A DNA stretch of 64,000 bases. Source: CAWGMT01 sp963823675 (lineage in GTDB: Bacteria > Planctomycetota > Planctomycetia > Isosphaerales > Isosphaeraceae). The notes under the pieces were generated by a model. The model saw only the letters and a list, made by a program, of their open reading frames with translations. It searched no databases and had not been told where the DNA came from. Location of the stretch: NCBI GenBank assembly GCA_963823675.1, contig CAWGMT010000016.1:721687-785686 (forward strand), read 5' to 3'. Every line of letters starts with the position of its first letter. The stretch's first letter is position 1. Shown piece by piece: positions 1 to 12,592 of this stretch. A program made the translations under genes and the position numbers.

Positions 1-100
1 GGTGTCGGCTCATCGTTTCTCTTGCGTTTCGGGGAAGACGTCGCCAAACTGATCTCATCCAGTCCCGCCTCCTGATCGACGGCTTACGAAGTCAACCATC

Positions 101-1810
101 ATGAATCGCAAGCAAAGAAGCAGCAAGTTGGGCGTGGCCTTCATCTTGCCGCTGCTCGTGGTTGCGCCCTTGGCGGCTGGAGAACCCGTCAAACTGGCGA
201 GCTCGGCGCGGTTTGATTTATCAGCGGATTCCCAGGTGGGGGCAATCGAGGGCGGCAAGGTCTCCCTTGGGAACGGCACGATCGCCCGGAAAAACTGGGT
301 GGTGGAGACCGAACAGCCGCTGGGATATACCGTAAACGTTCCGGTCGCACGCCTGGGCTGGCGCCTCGTGGCGGTCCGATTCACGCCGCAGCGGAGCGGC
401 ACCGTCACGCTCACGTTGATGGGGCCGTACGACGAAGCGTCAAAGGGAGTGCTCTATCGGCAAGAAGTCCTCTGGGATGATGTGCGCGTCGATGGGGCCC
501 GCCTGGGTCGCGGTGGGTTCGAATGGCGAGGCGGCGAGGTGCCCGCCGGCTGGCAAAGTGGTGGCGGCACCGTGATCCAGCAGACTGCGGAGGTCGCCGC
601 CGTCGAGGGCTCGCACTACGCGCGGACCTGGCACAACCAGACGCTTTCGGCTGTACTCCAGGTTACGGCCGGCCGGCCGGTCACCATTTCGGTAAACGCT
701 CGGGCAGCACGGCCGGCCGGTTTCTCGGAACCGAAGCGAATTGCCAGCCGATCGACACCGGCTCACGATGCCGCCCGCCGCTTCCTTCGCGGCGCCAATC
801 TGGGCAACGGTCTGGAAGTACCGCCCGGCCAGGATTGGGGAGTTCACTACACGGCGGAAGATCTTCACCTGATCCGCGCCGAAGGGTTTGATCATGTCCG
901 GATTCCGATCGGCTGGCATCATTACACCGGCGCGGGACCGGCGTTTCTTCTTCGGCCTGAGATTTTCGCCAGGGCCGATGTGCTCGTCGACGCCGGGCTG
1001 CGCGAGCGACTTTCCGTCATCATCAACATCCACCATTTCGATCAGTTCACCTCCGACCCCAAGCGCGAAACGGCTCGGTTTCTGGCGATCTGGCGCCAGT
1101 TGAGCGCGCATTACGCGCGGGTCCCGGAGGGATTGGCCTTCGAGCTCTTGAATGAGCCCAAAGACTCGGCCACCACCGAAGTCATCAATCCGATCTTCGC
1201 CGAGGCGATCGAGCAGATTCGCCGGAACGACCCCAAGCGGACGATCTTCGTTGGGCCAGGCCGGTGGAACAGCATCGCCGAGCTACCGGTGCTTCGACTG
1301 CCCGATGGCGACGAGAATCTGATCGTCACCGTGCATAACTACAACCCGTTTTACTTCAGCCACCAGGGAGCGACCTGGGCCGGCCCAGATACGAAGCTGA
1401 CCGGCATCGTCTTCCCCGGTCCACCGCCCGAGCCGCTGAAGCTCGACCCCAAGCTAACGCTCAGCGCGCCGGTTCGCGACTGGGTCAAGGCATACAACGT
1501 CGAGCCTACAGCGACTAACCCGAGCAGCCCGCGCGCCTTCCAGGCGGCGATCACCGATGCCAGGGAGTGGTCCCTTTACTACGGCCGGCCGATCCATGTC
1601 GGCGAATTTGGCTGCTTTACGACGGCCGATCCCAGGTCGCGCGCCAACTATTATCGCGCCTTCCGCGAAGCGGCCGAAACGGCCCAGATCGGCTGGGCAC
1701 TGTGGGACTGGAAAGCGAGCTTCCGCTACTGGAATCAAGCAGCCGGCCGGCCCGAGCCCGGCATGCATGACGCGCTCTTCGGCACAACGGGTTCACGCGA
1801 ATCGCACTGA
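101..1810 (+). CDS. Secreted glycoside hydrolase family 5 (cellulase-like)
   Basis: A 569-aa protein with an N-terminal signal peptide (residues 1-27, hydrophobic core GVAFILPLLVVAPLAAG). Residues about 35-205 form a beta-rich region resembling a carbohydrate-binding or jelly-roll module. The catalytic barrel runs from about 228 (FLRGANLGNGLE). The family acid/base glutamate is E352 in ELLNEPKD and the nucleophile is E502 in HVGEFGCF; the barrel also has RIPIGWHHY and INIHHFD. GH5 enzymes cleave beta-1,4 glycans with retention of configuration; the exact substrate (cellulose, mannan, xyloglucan) cannot be read from sequence. It probably acts in the periplasm or outside the cell. The next gene starts 38 bases downstream on the same strand, but the two need not be functionally linked. 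No strong ribosome-binding site is visible; the ATG was chosen because it gives a complete signal peptide. Confidence 0.9.
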   Translation: MNRKQRSSKLGVAFILPLLVVAPLAAGEPVKLASSARFDLSADSQVGAIEGGKVSLGNGTIARKNWVVETEQPLGYTVNVPVARLGWRLVAVRFTPQRSGTVTLTLMGPYDEASKGVLYRQEVLWDDVRVDGARLGRGGFEWRGGEVPAGWQSGGGTVIQQTAEVAAVEGSHYARTWHNQTLSAVLQVTAGRPVTISVNARAARPAGFSEPKRIASRSTPAHDAARRFLRGANLGNGLEVPPGQDWGVHYTAEDLHLIRAEGFDHVRIPIGWHHYTGAGPAFLLRPEIFARADVLVDAGLRERLSVIINIHHFDQFTSDPKRETARFLAIWRQLSAHYARVPEGLAFELLNEPKDSATTEVINPIFAEAIEQIRRNDPKRTIFVGPGRWNSIAELPVLRLPDGDENLIVTVHNYNPFYFSHQGATWAGPDTKLTGIVFPGPPPEPLKLDPKLTLSAPVRDWVKAYNVEPTATNPSSPRAFQAAITDAREWSLYYGRPIHVGEFGCFTTADPRSRANYYRAFREAAETAQIGWALWDWKASFRYWNQAAGRPEPGMHDALFGTTGSRESH

Positions 1811-1848
1811 GGAGCTGCCCGAGACCGCTCACGAAAGGTGTTTCCCAC

Positions 1849-3948
<2,100 letters not shown>

Positions 3949-3995
3949 GGGCCGCGTCCGACAGGCGACGGCAAGCACTCATTCCGGCCCCGCGG

Positions 3996-5358
3996 TCACG
4001 CCAGGCTCCAAGGTTTGCGATACTCGTAATGCAAGAGTTGGTTCGCCTCGTCGCAATTGGTGAATCGCTCGGCCGCGGGGTCCCACTCGAGGCGTTTGCG
4101 GACGGCAAGCGCGATGTTGGCCAGGTGGGCAAAAGTCGTTGAGCGGTGCCCCTCCTCGACGTCGGCCAGCGGCCGTTTGCGGCTCTTGACGTTATCAATA
4201 AAGTCGCGGGCGGCTTGCTGATCGAGGTCGCCATCGGTTGCTTTGACCACTTCCCCCTTGCGCCGCGGCCGGGGATCCTGAAAGGCACCACCCCGCTCGG
4301 GCACGATCTCGTAGCGATTGGTGGTGGCGTAAACGGTTCCCAGCGTGCCTTGCAGCTCGACCTCGGCCCCTCGGCCTAACATCGGCTGGCCGTTCGCTTC
4401 GTGGATGCTGAAGAGACTCAGCATTTTCGAGGCGTGTTCGAAGATCGCCTCAGTTGTGTCGGGGATCGTGCGGTCGTCGTCGACGGCGAATCGCCCGCCG
4501 TGGGCCGACACCGATGCCGGCGCCAGCTCGCCGGTCAGCCAGCGGATGAGGTCGAAGTAGTGCACGCCCCAGTTGGCCATCTGCGACGAATAGAGGTCCC
4601 ACCAGCGGAACTTGTAAGGCATGATGGTCGCCTGGAAGGCACGTTGCGGCCGCGGGCCCAGCCACAGGTCCCAGTCCAGTCCGACCGGCGGCTCGGATGG
4701 CGGCTGCGTGGCCGATCCCGGCGGGTGCCATGTTGCTGGCAAAGGCGGCCCGCGCCACAGTCACCTTGCCGATGGCACCCGAGCGAACCACGTCGGCGAG
4801 CTGGGCGTACATCCGCGATGAGCGGCGGTGGGTTCCGACCTGCACGATGCGGTCGTACTTGCGGGCAGCGTCGACCATCGCGCGGCCTTCCACGAGCGTG
4901 ATCGACAGCGGCTTCTCGACGTAGACGTCCTTGCCCGCCTTGCAGGCGGCGATCATCTGGATCGCGTGCCAGTGGTCGGGGGTGGCGATCACGACGGCGT
5001 CGATGTCCTTGCGATCGAGCAGGACTCGAAAATCCTTGACGCGGGCGACGTCGCCTTCGAGCTTCGAAATCCTGGGAATCCGCTTGCCCAGACCGGCGAA
5101 TCGCGGGTCGAGCCGATCGTAGGCGCCGGTCAAGTACGGCTCATAGACATCGCACAGGGCGACGACCTGGGCGTCGGAATGAGCGAGGAACCCAGCGAGG
5201 AGCTGGCAGCCGCGGTTGCCGACGCCGATAAAGCCAAGCCGCAGCCGATCGTTGGCTCCGAGCACCCGGCCCGGCGCCATGCTCATCGCCGCGGCCGTGG
5301 CAGTCGCGGTCTTGACGGCTGTCTGCGAAAAGGCACGTCGATTCACTCGCTCTGACAT
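3996..5358 (-). pseudogene. Gfo/Idh/MocA-family oxidoreductase with a Tat-like signal, frameshifted
   Basis: The start at 5358 (MSERVNRRAFSQTAVKTATA) gives a twin-arginine-like leader typical of planctomycete secreted Gfo/Idh/MocA proteins. The Rossmann segment is LRLGFIGVGNRGCQLL, with ALCDVYEPY, ATPDHWHAIQMIAACKAGKD and DVYVEKPLS as expected for the NAD(P)-binding half. After ASNMAPAGIGHA, near 4700, the reading frame changes. The second half (PVGLDWDLWLGPRPQRAF through YEYRKPWSLA) continues one frame over and holds the C-terminal alpha/beta domain (WGVHYFDLIRWLTGE). Both halves together have normal length, so one indel separates them. Sequencing error and true inactivation cannot be told apart. 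The sugar or inositol substrate is unknown. Confidence 0.85.
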
Positions 5359-5629
5359 GGCCGGATCTCCCCATTCCGTAGTCGAGAAACAATCAGTGGA
5401 ACTCCAGGACGATCTTACCTTGGGCATGTCCCTCTTGACTTAGTCAGAACCGCCGTAGTCGTCGATGACGATCGCTTTCATGGAAAGCCTCATCGTGATA
5501 GTAAAATGATCCTGGGCACGACCGCAATCGCCTTCTGGCGCCTGCATGGGCTTGATGCGATAGTCTGCCCTGGCAGACAGCCTGCTTGAGGTCAGTTACA
5601 ATCGAGACAGGAACGAGGAGGAAGCGCGC

Positions 5630-6277
5630 ATGGTACCTCGAGGCGATTCGATCCTGATCTCGTTGATTCTCCTGTTCGCGACAGCGACAGCAGCACAGGA
5701 AGTGACTTCCCCCAAAAGAGCCGAAGCGCACCACGCCGGCGGCACGAACGAGGACAATGCGCAAGCGTTCAACGGCAAGAAAGCCGCGGACGCGGCCCGG
5801 GCGAGCGGCGTTACCAAGCGCGCTGCGGAAAGGTCCGATTTCAACGTCCTGGTCTGGTACCGCCGCGATGACCCGCTGGGGACCTTCAAGTACGAGGTTT
5901 ACGACGTGCGCAAGGGCGAATACACCGCAGCGGTGGATGCCTGGGTCCGGAACATCGAGACCAAGTACCCCGCATATCTTGTTGTGGTTCGGGGCGTCGA
6001 TCTGAAACGCGAACACGGCGAGACCGAAAAGCTCAAAGTGGGATCTGTCATCAAGCATGAACTGATGGCCGCTGCGGGCATGTCAGGGGTTTTCCTGGAT
6101 GGGGGAGCTTCCCTGAGTCCCGGACCAGGGCCGGGAGTGAACCGCGCGCCGAGACCGGCCGCAAGCATGGGATCGCTCAATCGACCGCTTGGCGCTGCCG
6201 GGACCGATCGAAGTTACCTCAACCCCTTGCCCACCCCATTCCCAGTGCCGGTTCCGTATCCAAGGCCGCATCCCTAG
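5630..6277 (+). CDS. Secreted protein of unknown function
   Basis: A 215-aa protein preceded by a good ribosome-binding site (GAGGAGG, 7-12 bases before ATG). It begins with a signal peptide (ILISLILLFATATAAQ, cleavage expected near residue 22). The centre (residues about 65-150) is soluble, mixed alpha/beta (NVLVWYRRDDPLGTFKYEVY, YPAYLVVVRGVDLKRE). The tail is rich in Gly and Pro and ends with alternating PVPVPYPRPHP. I do not recognise a catalytic motif. The Pro-rich tail suggests an exported or envelope-associated protein. It lies about 270 bases from the divergent oxidoreductase gene and about 100 bases upstream of lpxB. Confidence 0.6.
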   Translation: MVPRGDSILISLILLFATATAAQEVTSPKRAEAHHAGGTNEDNAQAFNGKKAADAARASGVTKRAAERSDFNVLVWYRRDDPLGTFKYEVYDVRKGEYTAAVDAWVRNIETKYPAYLVVVRGVDLKREHGETEKLKVGSVIKHELMAAAGMSGVFLDGGASLSPGPGPGVNRAPRPAASMGSLNRPLGAAGTDRSYLNPLPTPFPVPVPYPRPHP

Positions 6278-6378
6278 CTTCATTATTGCCTTCTCAGGAT
6301 TCGCCGAGTTTGCTAGGCTATCAATTCATCGGTGACCGGATGGTTGACGATCCGTGGGCAAGGAGGCGAGTCACCCTC

Positions 6379-7667
6379 ATGCGATTCTTCGTCTCGGCGG
6401 GCGAACCCAGTGGCGATCTCCACGCGGCCAACTTGATCGAGTCGCTGCGGCGGCGTGTTCCCGACGCCAAGTTCGACGGCTTTGGCGGACCGAGGATGGC
6501 TGAGGCCGGCGCGACGCTGGTGTATCCGCTGGTGGATCTTGCGGTCATGTGGTTCTTGAACGTCTTGCTCAACCTGGTGACGTTCATCCGGCTGATCTTC
6601 AAAGCGGACCGCTATTTTCGCGACGAGCGGCCCGACGCTGTCGTCTTGATTGATTATCCCGGTCTGCACTGGTGGATCGCGGGCCGCGCCAAGGCTCGCG
6701 GCATTCCGGTCTTTTACTTCGTGCCTCCGCAGATCTGGGCATGGGCCGGCTGGCGGGTAGGGAAGGTGCGCAAGTACGTTGACCGCGTCCTGTGCAGTCT
6801 CCCGTTCGAACCCGCGTGGTATCAATCGCGCGGGTATCACGATGCGACTTATGTTGGCCACCCCTATTTCGACGAGCTGGCCGATCGGCCTTTGGATGAG
6901 GCTTTCCTGGCCCGCCAGAGGAGCCTCGACGCCAAGTTGGTGGCGATCCTTCCCGGCTCGCGGACCCAGGAACTCATCCGCAACCTGCCCGACATGGTTC
7001 GTGCCGCGATCAAGCTGGCTCGGGGACGTACCGACGTGCGGTTCGCGGTTGCCTGCTGGCACGAGCGTCACAAGGCACTCGCGGAAAAAGTCATCGCGCA
7101 GTGCACTAGCCAGGAAGGTGGCGCCCCCCTGCCGATCGAGGTGCACGCTGGCCGCACGCCCGAGTTGATCCGGCTCGCGCGGGTTGCCTGGGCCGTTTCG
7201 GGCTCGGTCGGGCTCGAGCTGATGGTCGAAGCCTTGCCGTCGGTGGTCCTGTACAAGGTCAACCGCTTCGATCTCTGGATCGCACGGCCATTCATCAAGG
7301 CCAAATACATCAGTCTGGTCAACCTGCTGGCCGACAAAGAGGTGTTTCCCGAGTACCTGACGTTTCGCGATGCCGCGGATGAATTAGTCCGCTGGGCGAA
7401 TGCCTGGCTCGATGATTCGGAGCGCGCGCGCGAGCCGTGGCTGCGCTCGAGGCAGTGCGAAGTCTCGTCGCCCAGCCCGGCGCTTCCGATCGTGCCGCCA
7501 CCCAGATCGTCGAGTGGCTTCGGGATCGTGAGGCGACGCGGACAGGGCCCCCGCACCGGGAACGGCCGGAAGCCTATCGCGGCCCCCACGAACGCGGCTC
7601 ACAGCCCGAACGCGTGGACATTCCCAATCTCCGATCAGAATCTGACCGTGGCCGTACATCCTCCTGA
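6379..7667 (+). pseudogene. lpxB: Lipid-A-disaccharide synthase, C-terminus shifted by an indel
   Basis: LpxB joins UDP-2,3-diacylglucosamine and lipid X to make the lipid A disaccharide at the inner membrane. The ATG at 6379 follows AAGGAGG by 12 bases and opens with the diagnostic RFFVSAGEPSGDLHAANL. Other family landmarks are VLIDYPGLHWWIA, PPQIWAWAGWRVGKVRK, YVGHPYFDEL, AILPGSRTQE and AWAVSGSVGLELM. The frame is good to about 7420 (WLDDSERAR). The natural end (AALEAVRSLVAQPGASDR and IVEWLRDREA) lies in another frame up to the stop at 7667. The change falls in an alternating GCGCGCGCGC run, which favours slippage or a basecalling error. In the frame given, translation runs straight into the next gene and makes a false 1,065-aa fusion. 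Confidence 0.85.
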
Positions 7668-9411
7668 GCACCGTCTGGTTCACCCTTTGCCGGTCGCACC
7701 TCAGTTCGTGGGGAGAGGGCCGGAACTCGACGAGTTGCGCTCGTGCTGGCGAAGCAAGAGCGATGGCGGTGTCGTCGCGCTGGTCGGGCTTGGCGGTGCT
7801 GGCAAGACCGCAATCGCCGCGCGCTTCCTTGAAGAGTTGATTCAACCCGAAAGCCCAGCGCGGCCCGATGGCCTGTTCGTCTGGAGCTTTTATCAGGAGC
7901 CCGACGTCGGCCACTTCTTGGAAGAGGCCTATCATTACTTCGCCGGGCCTGACGCGCCCACGACCCCGGCGAAAGGCGCGGGCTTACTGCACCTTCTGCG
8001 AGATGCTCTGGAACGAGGCGGACCTCACTTGCTCGTGCTGGATGGCCTGGAACGCGTCCAGCGCCAGGAAAGTGGCGATTCGGGGTCCTTCGGACAGATC
8101 GAAGATCCGCTGCTCAAGGGGCTCCTGACCCGGATTGCGGAGGGCACCGGCCAGGCGTCAGCCCTGGTGACGAGCCGGTTTCCGCTCTCCGACCTGGCGC
8201 CATACCTCAACCACGGTTACCGGCACCTGGACATCGAGGGGCTTGACCTGCCCGCGGCCTTGGCCTTGCTGCGCCGCCATGGCGTGCAAGGCGACGACGC
8301 GACACTGGCGGTGCTCGTGGAGTCATACGGAGCACACGCGCTGACCCTGGACCATCTCGGCGGGTTGATCGGACAGTTCCTGGAAGGTGACCCCAGGCGA
8401 GCGCCGCTGGCGCCCGAATTGACCTCGCCCAAGCAGGATCGGCAAGCGCTTCGGCTTGCTCGGTTGTTTCACGCGTACGAGACCCATCTGCCGCCGGCCG
8501 AGCTCGCTTTGCTCTGCCGGCTCTGTTTGCTGGAGCGGAGCGTGAAGCTCGAGCAAATCATCGAGCTGTTCCTCTGCTCTCCCTGCGTTCTGGTCCGGAC
8601 AGCGCGTGAAATCGCCGGTAGAATCCCGCATTTTCCGTGGTTGAAGGATCTGGAAGATGATTACAGGATCGAACTGGCGGAGTCGATCCGAGACGTGGTC
8701 ACGGAAGCCATCCAGGAGCGGCCGGTCGCTGGTCCGGACGATGTGTTCCGGGAGAGCATCTACCTCGCTGTCGAGCGACAAGTCACGAATCAGGACGCGA
8801 ACATCGACGACGATGTCGAAGAAATCATCCGCCGATATCGTCACGAGAGTCTCGATCTTCCGACGACCGAGCGCCCCCTATCATGGCTCGATCAAGAGCG
8901 GCTTCGCGATCTGATCGCCCGATACGACAAACTCCGCCAGCATCCCCTGCTTCCCTACAAGGAACCTCCCGAATCGCTCGAGCTTGCGTTTCTCAAAGAG
9001 GGATGGATCAATCTTTCCGAGCTAACCACCGAGGATATAACTCCCGCCGACGTCATGCACGCGTTCTTCAGCGTCAAGCAGCGTTTGCAGCGATTGGCGA
9101 TCAAGCACGGCGTGTTGCGGCGCGTCCGCGAATTGTGTCGGCTTCATCAGCAAAAATGGGAGGCAGGCGGTCCGTTGTCGGCGCTGGATTCTGGATCGCT
9201 CAGCCAGGTTCTCGAGGGATTGATCGGGCGTCATCTCGTTCTGAGGGAGGGCAATGGCTCGCTCAGCGTCCACCCCGCGGTGCGCGATTACTTTGGCCAG
9301 TTGGCGACCGCGTCGCAGCGCGGGTTCTGGCACCATTTGATCGGCGAGCAGTTGATCAGACTCGTCCAGCGCCCGGGCCTGCGCCTGCCCACGGATCAGG
9401 CATCGCTCGAC

Positions 9412-9427
9412 CTAGCCTGGATTCCCA
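9412..9427. repeat. Left end of the IS: CTAG duplication plus inverted repeat
   Basis: CTAG (9412-9415) followed by CCTGGATTCCCA (9416-9427). Because CTAG is its own complement, the inverted match with the right end extends to 16 bases. Confidence 0.9.
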
Positions 9428-11505
9428 CGGGTAAAAAAACCGCTAACGGAACCACCGGCTTGCCCGTTTGTTTTTCGCTATAATCACTATTCGCACGCAG
9501 GTTTTCCAGTTTACCAACATACTGACGTCCACTCCCACAGATATCTCATGCAGGGCCGTTTATCATCTCAGATCCCCCATTTTGCCGCTGTTTTTGCCCG
9601 TCGCCAGGTTGACCTTGACGCTTTCTCCCCAATCTGACATTTGGGGACTATGTTTACCAGTGAACCCAAAGAGCTAACGGACCTCTCCCGCCTCTTCCTC
9701 GAGCCCACCAACGCTACCCACCGTCAGTACGAAGCTCTCCGCGCCTTCTTCGTCGATCGCCTCCCCAGCGCCGAGGCCGCTCATCGCTTCGGTTACACCC
9801 CAGGGAGCTTCCGAGTCCTCGTCCACCAATTCCGCCAGAGTCCCCGACGCGACTTCTTCCTCAAGCCGGCCAAAGGACCCCAGTCCGCTCCGAAGACCGA
9901 TCCCGTACGCTACCGCGTCATCGCCCTGCGCAAAGAGAATCTCTCGATCTACGACATCAGCCGCAATCTGGCCCACGAAGGACACCCTCTCAGTCCGGTC
10001 GCCGTTGGACAGATTCTCAAGGACGAAGGATTCGCCCGGTTGCCGCGCCGGGCTGACGATGAGCGCCCACCCGGGTCGCGGCCAACCACGGCCGATGTCG
10101 CCGATGTCCGGCAACTGGATCTGAGCCCGCAGTCGTTCCGCACCAAATTCGGCGGTCTGTTTCTCTTCCTGCCCATGCTTGCCTCAATCCCTATCGATCG
10201 TATTCTTCGTGAGTCGGGGTTTCCTGGTTCGGAGATGATTCCACCCGGCGCCGCCCTCCGCTCACTGTTGGCTTTGAAGCTCTTCGGGACGGCGCGCCAC
10301 GGGCACGTCATGAGCGTGGTCTTGGACCAGGGGTTGGCCCTCTTCGCTGGCTTGAACGTCATCCCCAAGCGATCGTTCTTGACCGAGTACAGTTGCCGGA
10401 TCGACCCGACTTGTTATCCCGAGCTGATGCGCCGCTGGTTCGACGCCGTGGGCCGGCTCGGTCTGCCGCGCGGTCATTCCTTCGACCTGGATTTTCACAC
10501 CATCCCCTTTCATGGCGAGGATGCTCTTATCGAGAAGCACTACGTGTCCAAGCGGAGTCGGCGACAGAAGGGCATTCTGGCCTTCCTGGTGCAGGACGCC
10601 GAGACTCGCGTCTTTTGCTACGCCAACGGAGAATTGCGTAAAGATCAGCAGAACGACGAGATCCTCCGCTTCGTCCGGTTCTGGAAGAAACGGACGGGGC
10701 GGCACCCGGAAGAACTGATTTTCGATTCCAAGTTGACGACCTATGCCAAGCTCAACGAGCTCAACCGGCTGGGGATTCAATTCATCACGCTGCGCCGGCG
10801 CTCCCCGGGGCTGGTACGGGAGATCGACCAGACGCCTCCGTCGGCATGGCGACGGATCGAGTTGAAGGGGGTCTCGCGCCAGTACACGACTCCGCGGATT
10901 CTCGATCGGCGGATCACGCTGTCCGATTACGACGGTCCTGTGCGCCAGGTGATCGTCACCGACTTGGGTCACGAGGAGCCGACGATCCTCCTGACCAATC
11001 AACTGACACGGACGGCATCCAAACTGGTGGGGCGGTACGCCCAGCGGATGATCATCGAGAACAGCATCGCGGATGGGATCGACTTCTTTCACATGGATGC
11101 TTTGTCCTCGGCCGTAGCGATGAAAGTCAACTGCGACCTGCAACTGACTCTGATGGCCAGCAGCCTCTACCGGCTGCTGGCCGGCCGCATCGGTCGGGGC
11201 TACGAGCGCACTGAGTCGCGGCATCTGTTCCGCGACTTCGTGGACGCCACGGCCGAAGTCAACGTCAAGGAATCGAGTATTGTGGTGCGGTACCAGAAGC
11301 GTGCTCATAACCCCTTGCTCATCGCGGCCGGCTTTGATACGACGGACGTGGCGATTCCCTGGCTGGGGCGAAAGCGGCTGCAACTGGTGTTCGGATAGTA
11401 CCTTCTCCGTGGTGTAAAGCCAAATCGCTAACACATTGTCTACTTTTTATATATAAGCGTATATGGTCTATTTGTTAGGGTGAAAAGGGAGCATGGGAAT
11501 CCAGG
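9416..11505. mobile_element. Insertion sequence, 2,090 bp, 12-bp perfect inverted ends
   Basis: The ends are CCTGGATTCCCA at 9416-9427 and its exact reverse complement at 11494-11505. Both are bordered by CTAG, at 9412-9415 and 11506-11509, read as a 4-bp target duplication. One transposase gene fills the centre. There are 234 noncoding bases on the left and 107 on the right. The element lies inside the STAND NTPase gene, whose frame is restored exactly by removing it. I cannot assign the IS family with certainty; a 4-bp duplication with CC-starting ends fits the IS1380 or IS4-like groups. Confidence 0.88.
9650..11398 (+). CDS. DDE transposase (IS4-like superfamily)
   Basis: About 582 aa from ATG 9650; an in-frame TTG at 9641 would add three residues. 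The N-terminal 150 residues look like a helix-turn-helix region (YEALRAFFVDRLPSAEAAHR, YDISRNLAHEGHPLSPVAVG). The catalytic core has candidate acidic residues in FDLDFHTIPF, LIFDSKLTTY and MIIENSIADG, spaced as in an RNase H-like DDE fold with the last two far apart. The gene is uninterrupted, so the element may still be active. It lies between matching inverted ends and has its own upstream noncoding segment. Family assignment beyond the DDE superfamily is inference. Confidence 0.85.
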   Translation: MFTSEPKELTDLSRLFLEPTNATHRQYEALRAFFVDRLPSAEAAHRFGYTPGSFRVLVHQFRQSPRRDFFLKPAKGPQSAPKTDPVRYRVIALRKENLSIYDISRNLAHEGHPLSPVAVGQILKDEGFARLPRRADDERPPGSRPTTADVADVRQLDLSPQSFRTKFGGLFLFLPMLASIPIDRILRESGFPGSEMIPPGAALRSLLALKLFGTARHGHVMSVVLDQGLALFAGLNVIPKRSFLTEYSCRIDPTCYPELMRRWFDAVGRLGLPRGHSFDLDFHTIPFHGEDALIEKHYVSKRSRRQKGILAFLVQDAETRVFCYANGELRKDQQNDEILRFVRFWKKRTGRHPEELIFDSKLTTYAKLNELNRLGIQFITLRRRSPGLVREIDQTPPSAWRRIELKGVSRQYTTPRILDRRITLSDYDGPVRQVIVTDLGHEEPTILLTNQLTRTASKLVGRYAQRMIIENSIADGIDFFHMDALSSAVAMKVNCDLQLTLMASSLYRLLAGRIGRGYERTESRHLFRDFVDATAEVNVKESSIVVRYQKRAHNPLLIAAGFDTTDVAIPWLGRKRLQLVFG

Positions 11506-11509
11506 CTAG
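11494..11509. repeat. Right end of the IS: inverted repeat plus CTAG duplication
   Basis: TGGGAATCCAGG (11494-11505) is the exact reverse complement of the left end and is followed by CTAG (11506-11509), the second copy of the target duplication. Confidence 0.9.
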
Positions 11510-12592
11510 TGGAGGAAGCGATTACCCATGCACTCAATGCAGGGGAATCTGCCAAGGCCTTGAATCTTTATACACATGTACTTGGTGGGCATCGGCACCT
11601 CGCGTGGAAGCTGGGCGAGATGGCTCGCGGATTGAGGATCGTCCGCAAGTTCAGCCCCTGTCCTGATCGCTGGGCTTTGGGGTGGTACCTTCGCGCGCTG
11701 GGGGAGATGGAAGAAGCCTTTGAACAAAACAACTTTTCGTTCTTCCGCGCGGACATCCGCCTGCTTCAAGGTCGATTGACCCAGGTCGAAGCAGAGGGCG
11801 ATCCCGCTCGGACCGCCATCGCCGAGTTCCTCATGGGCCGGACGACCAAATTGCCGTCTTTTCCACTTGGCTGCGCAATCCCTCGGGCCCAGCTTCTGCT
11901 CTATCTCGGACGTACCGGTCAAGCGTGGCTCTCCGAAGCGCAGCCCGAGCAGGTATACGAGATGATCGGCTGGGCCGATGACAAGGCGCGCTGTGAGTTA
12001 ATTCGGGCCGAGACGGCGTCTTTGATGGGCGATGAGGACGCGAGTCGCCAGGCGCTCGACGCGGCCGCCCGCTGGTCGCTCCACTCGGGGTCTGTGGAGC
12101 ATCTCTGTCTTTATCATCTCGTTCGCTCTCGTCTCTTGAAGCGAGCGAGCGAGACCCAGGCCGCCTGGCTTGCCGTGAACGAGGGCCTGCACATCGCCCG
12201 GCAGAGCGGGCTGGGTCTCTATATGGTCGAGCTCTTGTGCGGCCGGGCCGAGCTGCTGCTGGATCGTTCGCAACCGATCGAGGCCGAGGGGCCGGCACGC
12301 GAGGCGAAGCGGTTTGCCTCGATGGTGGAATGTCAGTTTCTCTGGGGAGCGGCGCAGGCTGGCCACCTCCTGGGCAAAGCACTGATCGGGCAAAGACGTT
12401 CGGACGAGGCACGAGCAATCCTGGAGGAGACCCGAACGCTCCGGCTGAGCATCGGCGACCCTCGGGTGGAGCAAACCGAAGGCTTGATCAGAACCTTGTA
12501 GCCAGGTCAGCGGTCGCTGATCGGGTGGCTTTCAATCCACCGCTTGTGCTAGAGCCCGCCGCAGTTCGAGTGTCCATAGATATGAGTCGTGA

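Larger units (their letters stand above)
7648..12501 (+). pseudogene. STAND / NB-ARC-type NTPase with helical repeats, split by an insertion sequence
   Basis: Two coding pieces, 7648-9415 and 11510-12501, join in frame once the 2,090-bp insertion and one CTAG copy are removed, giving 2,760 bases or about 919 aa. The first piece has FVGRGPELDEL, Walker A VGLGGAGKTAIAA, Walker B LLVLDGLERVQ and a sensor-like ALVTSRFPLSDL, followed by a winged-helix and helical region. The second piece is an all-helical, TPR-like tail (ALNLYTHVLGGHRHLAWKL, EMARGLRIVRKFSPCPDRW, and others). The GTG at 7648 overlaps the true end of lpxB by 20 bases, so translational coupling is possible, but the start is uncertain. 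STAND proteins are ligand-triggered switches, several of which act in phage defence. No recognisable effector domain precedes the NTPase here. The insertion should inactivate it. Confidence 0.8.

Noticed and set aside
6286..9483. A genuine 1,065-aa fusion of LpxB and an NTPase
   Set aside because: The natural LpxB C-terminus is found in another frame after a GC run, and the tail of the frame (after SLDL) is translated from the insertion sequence.
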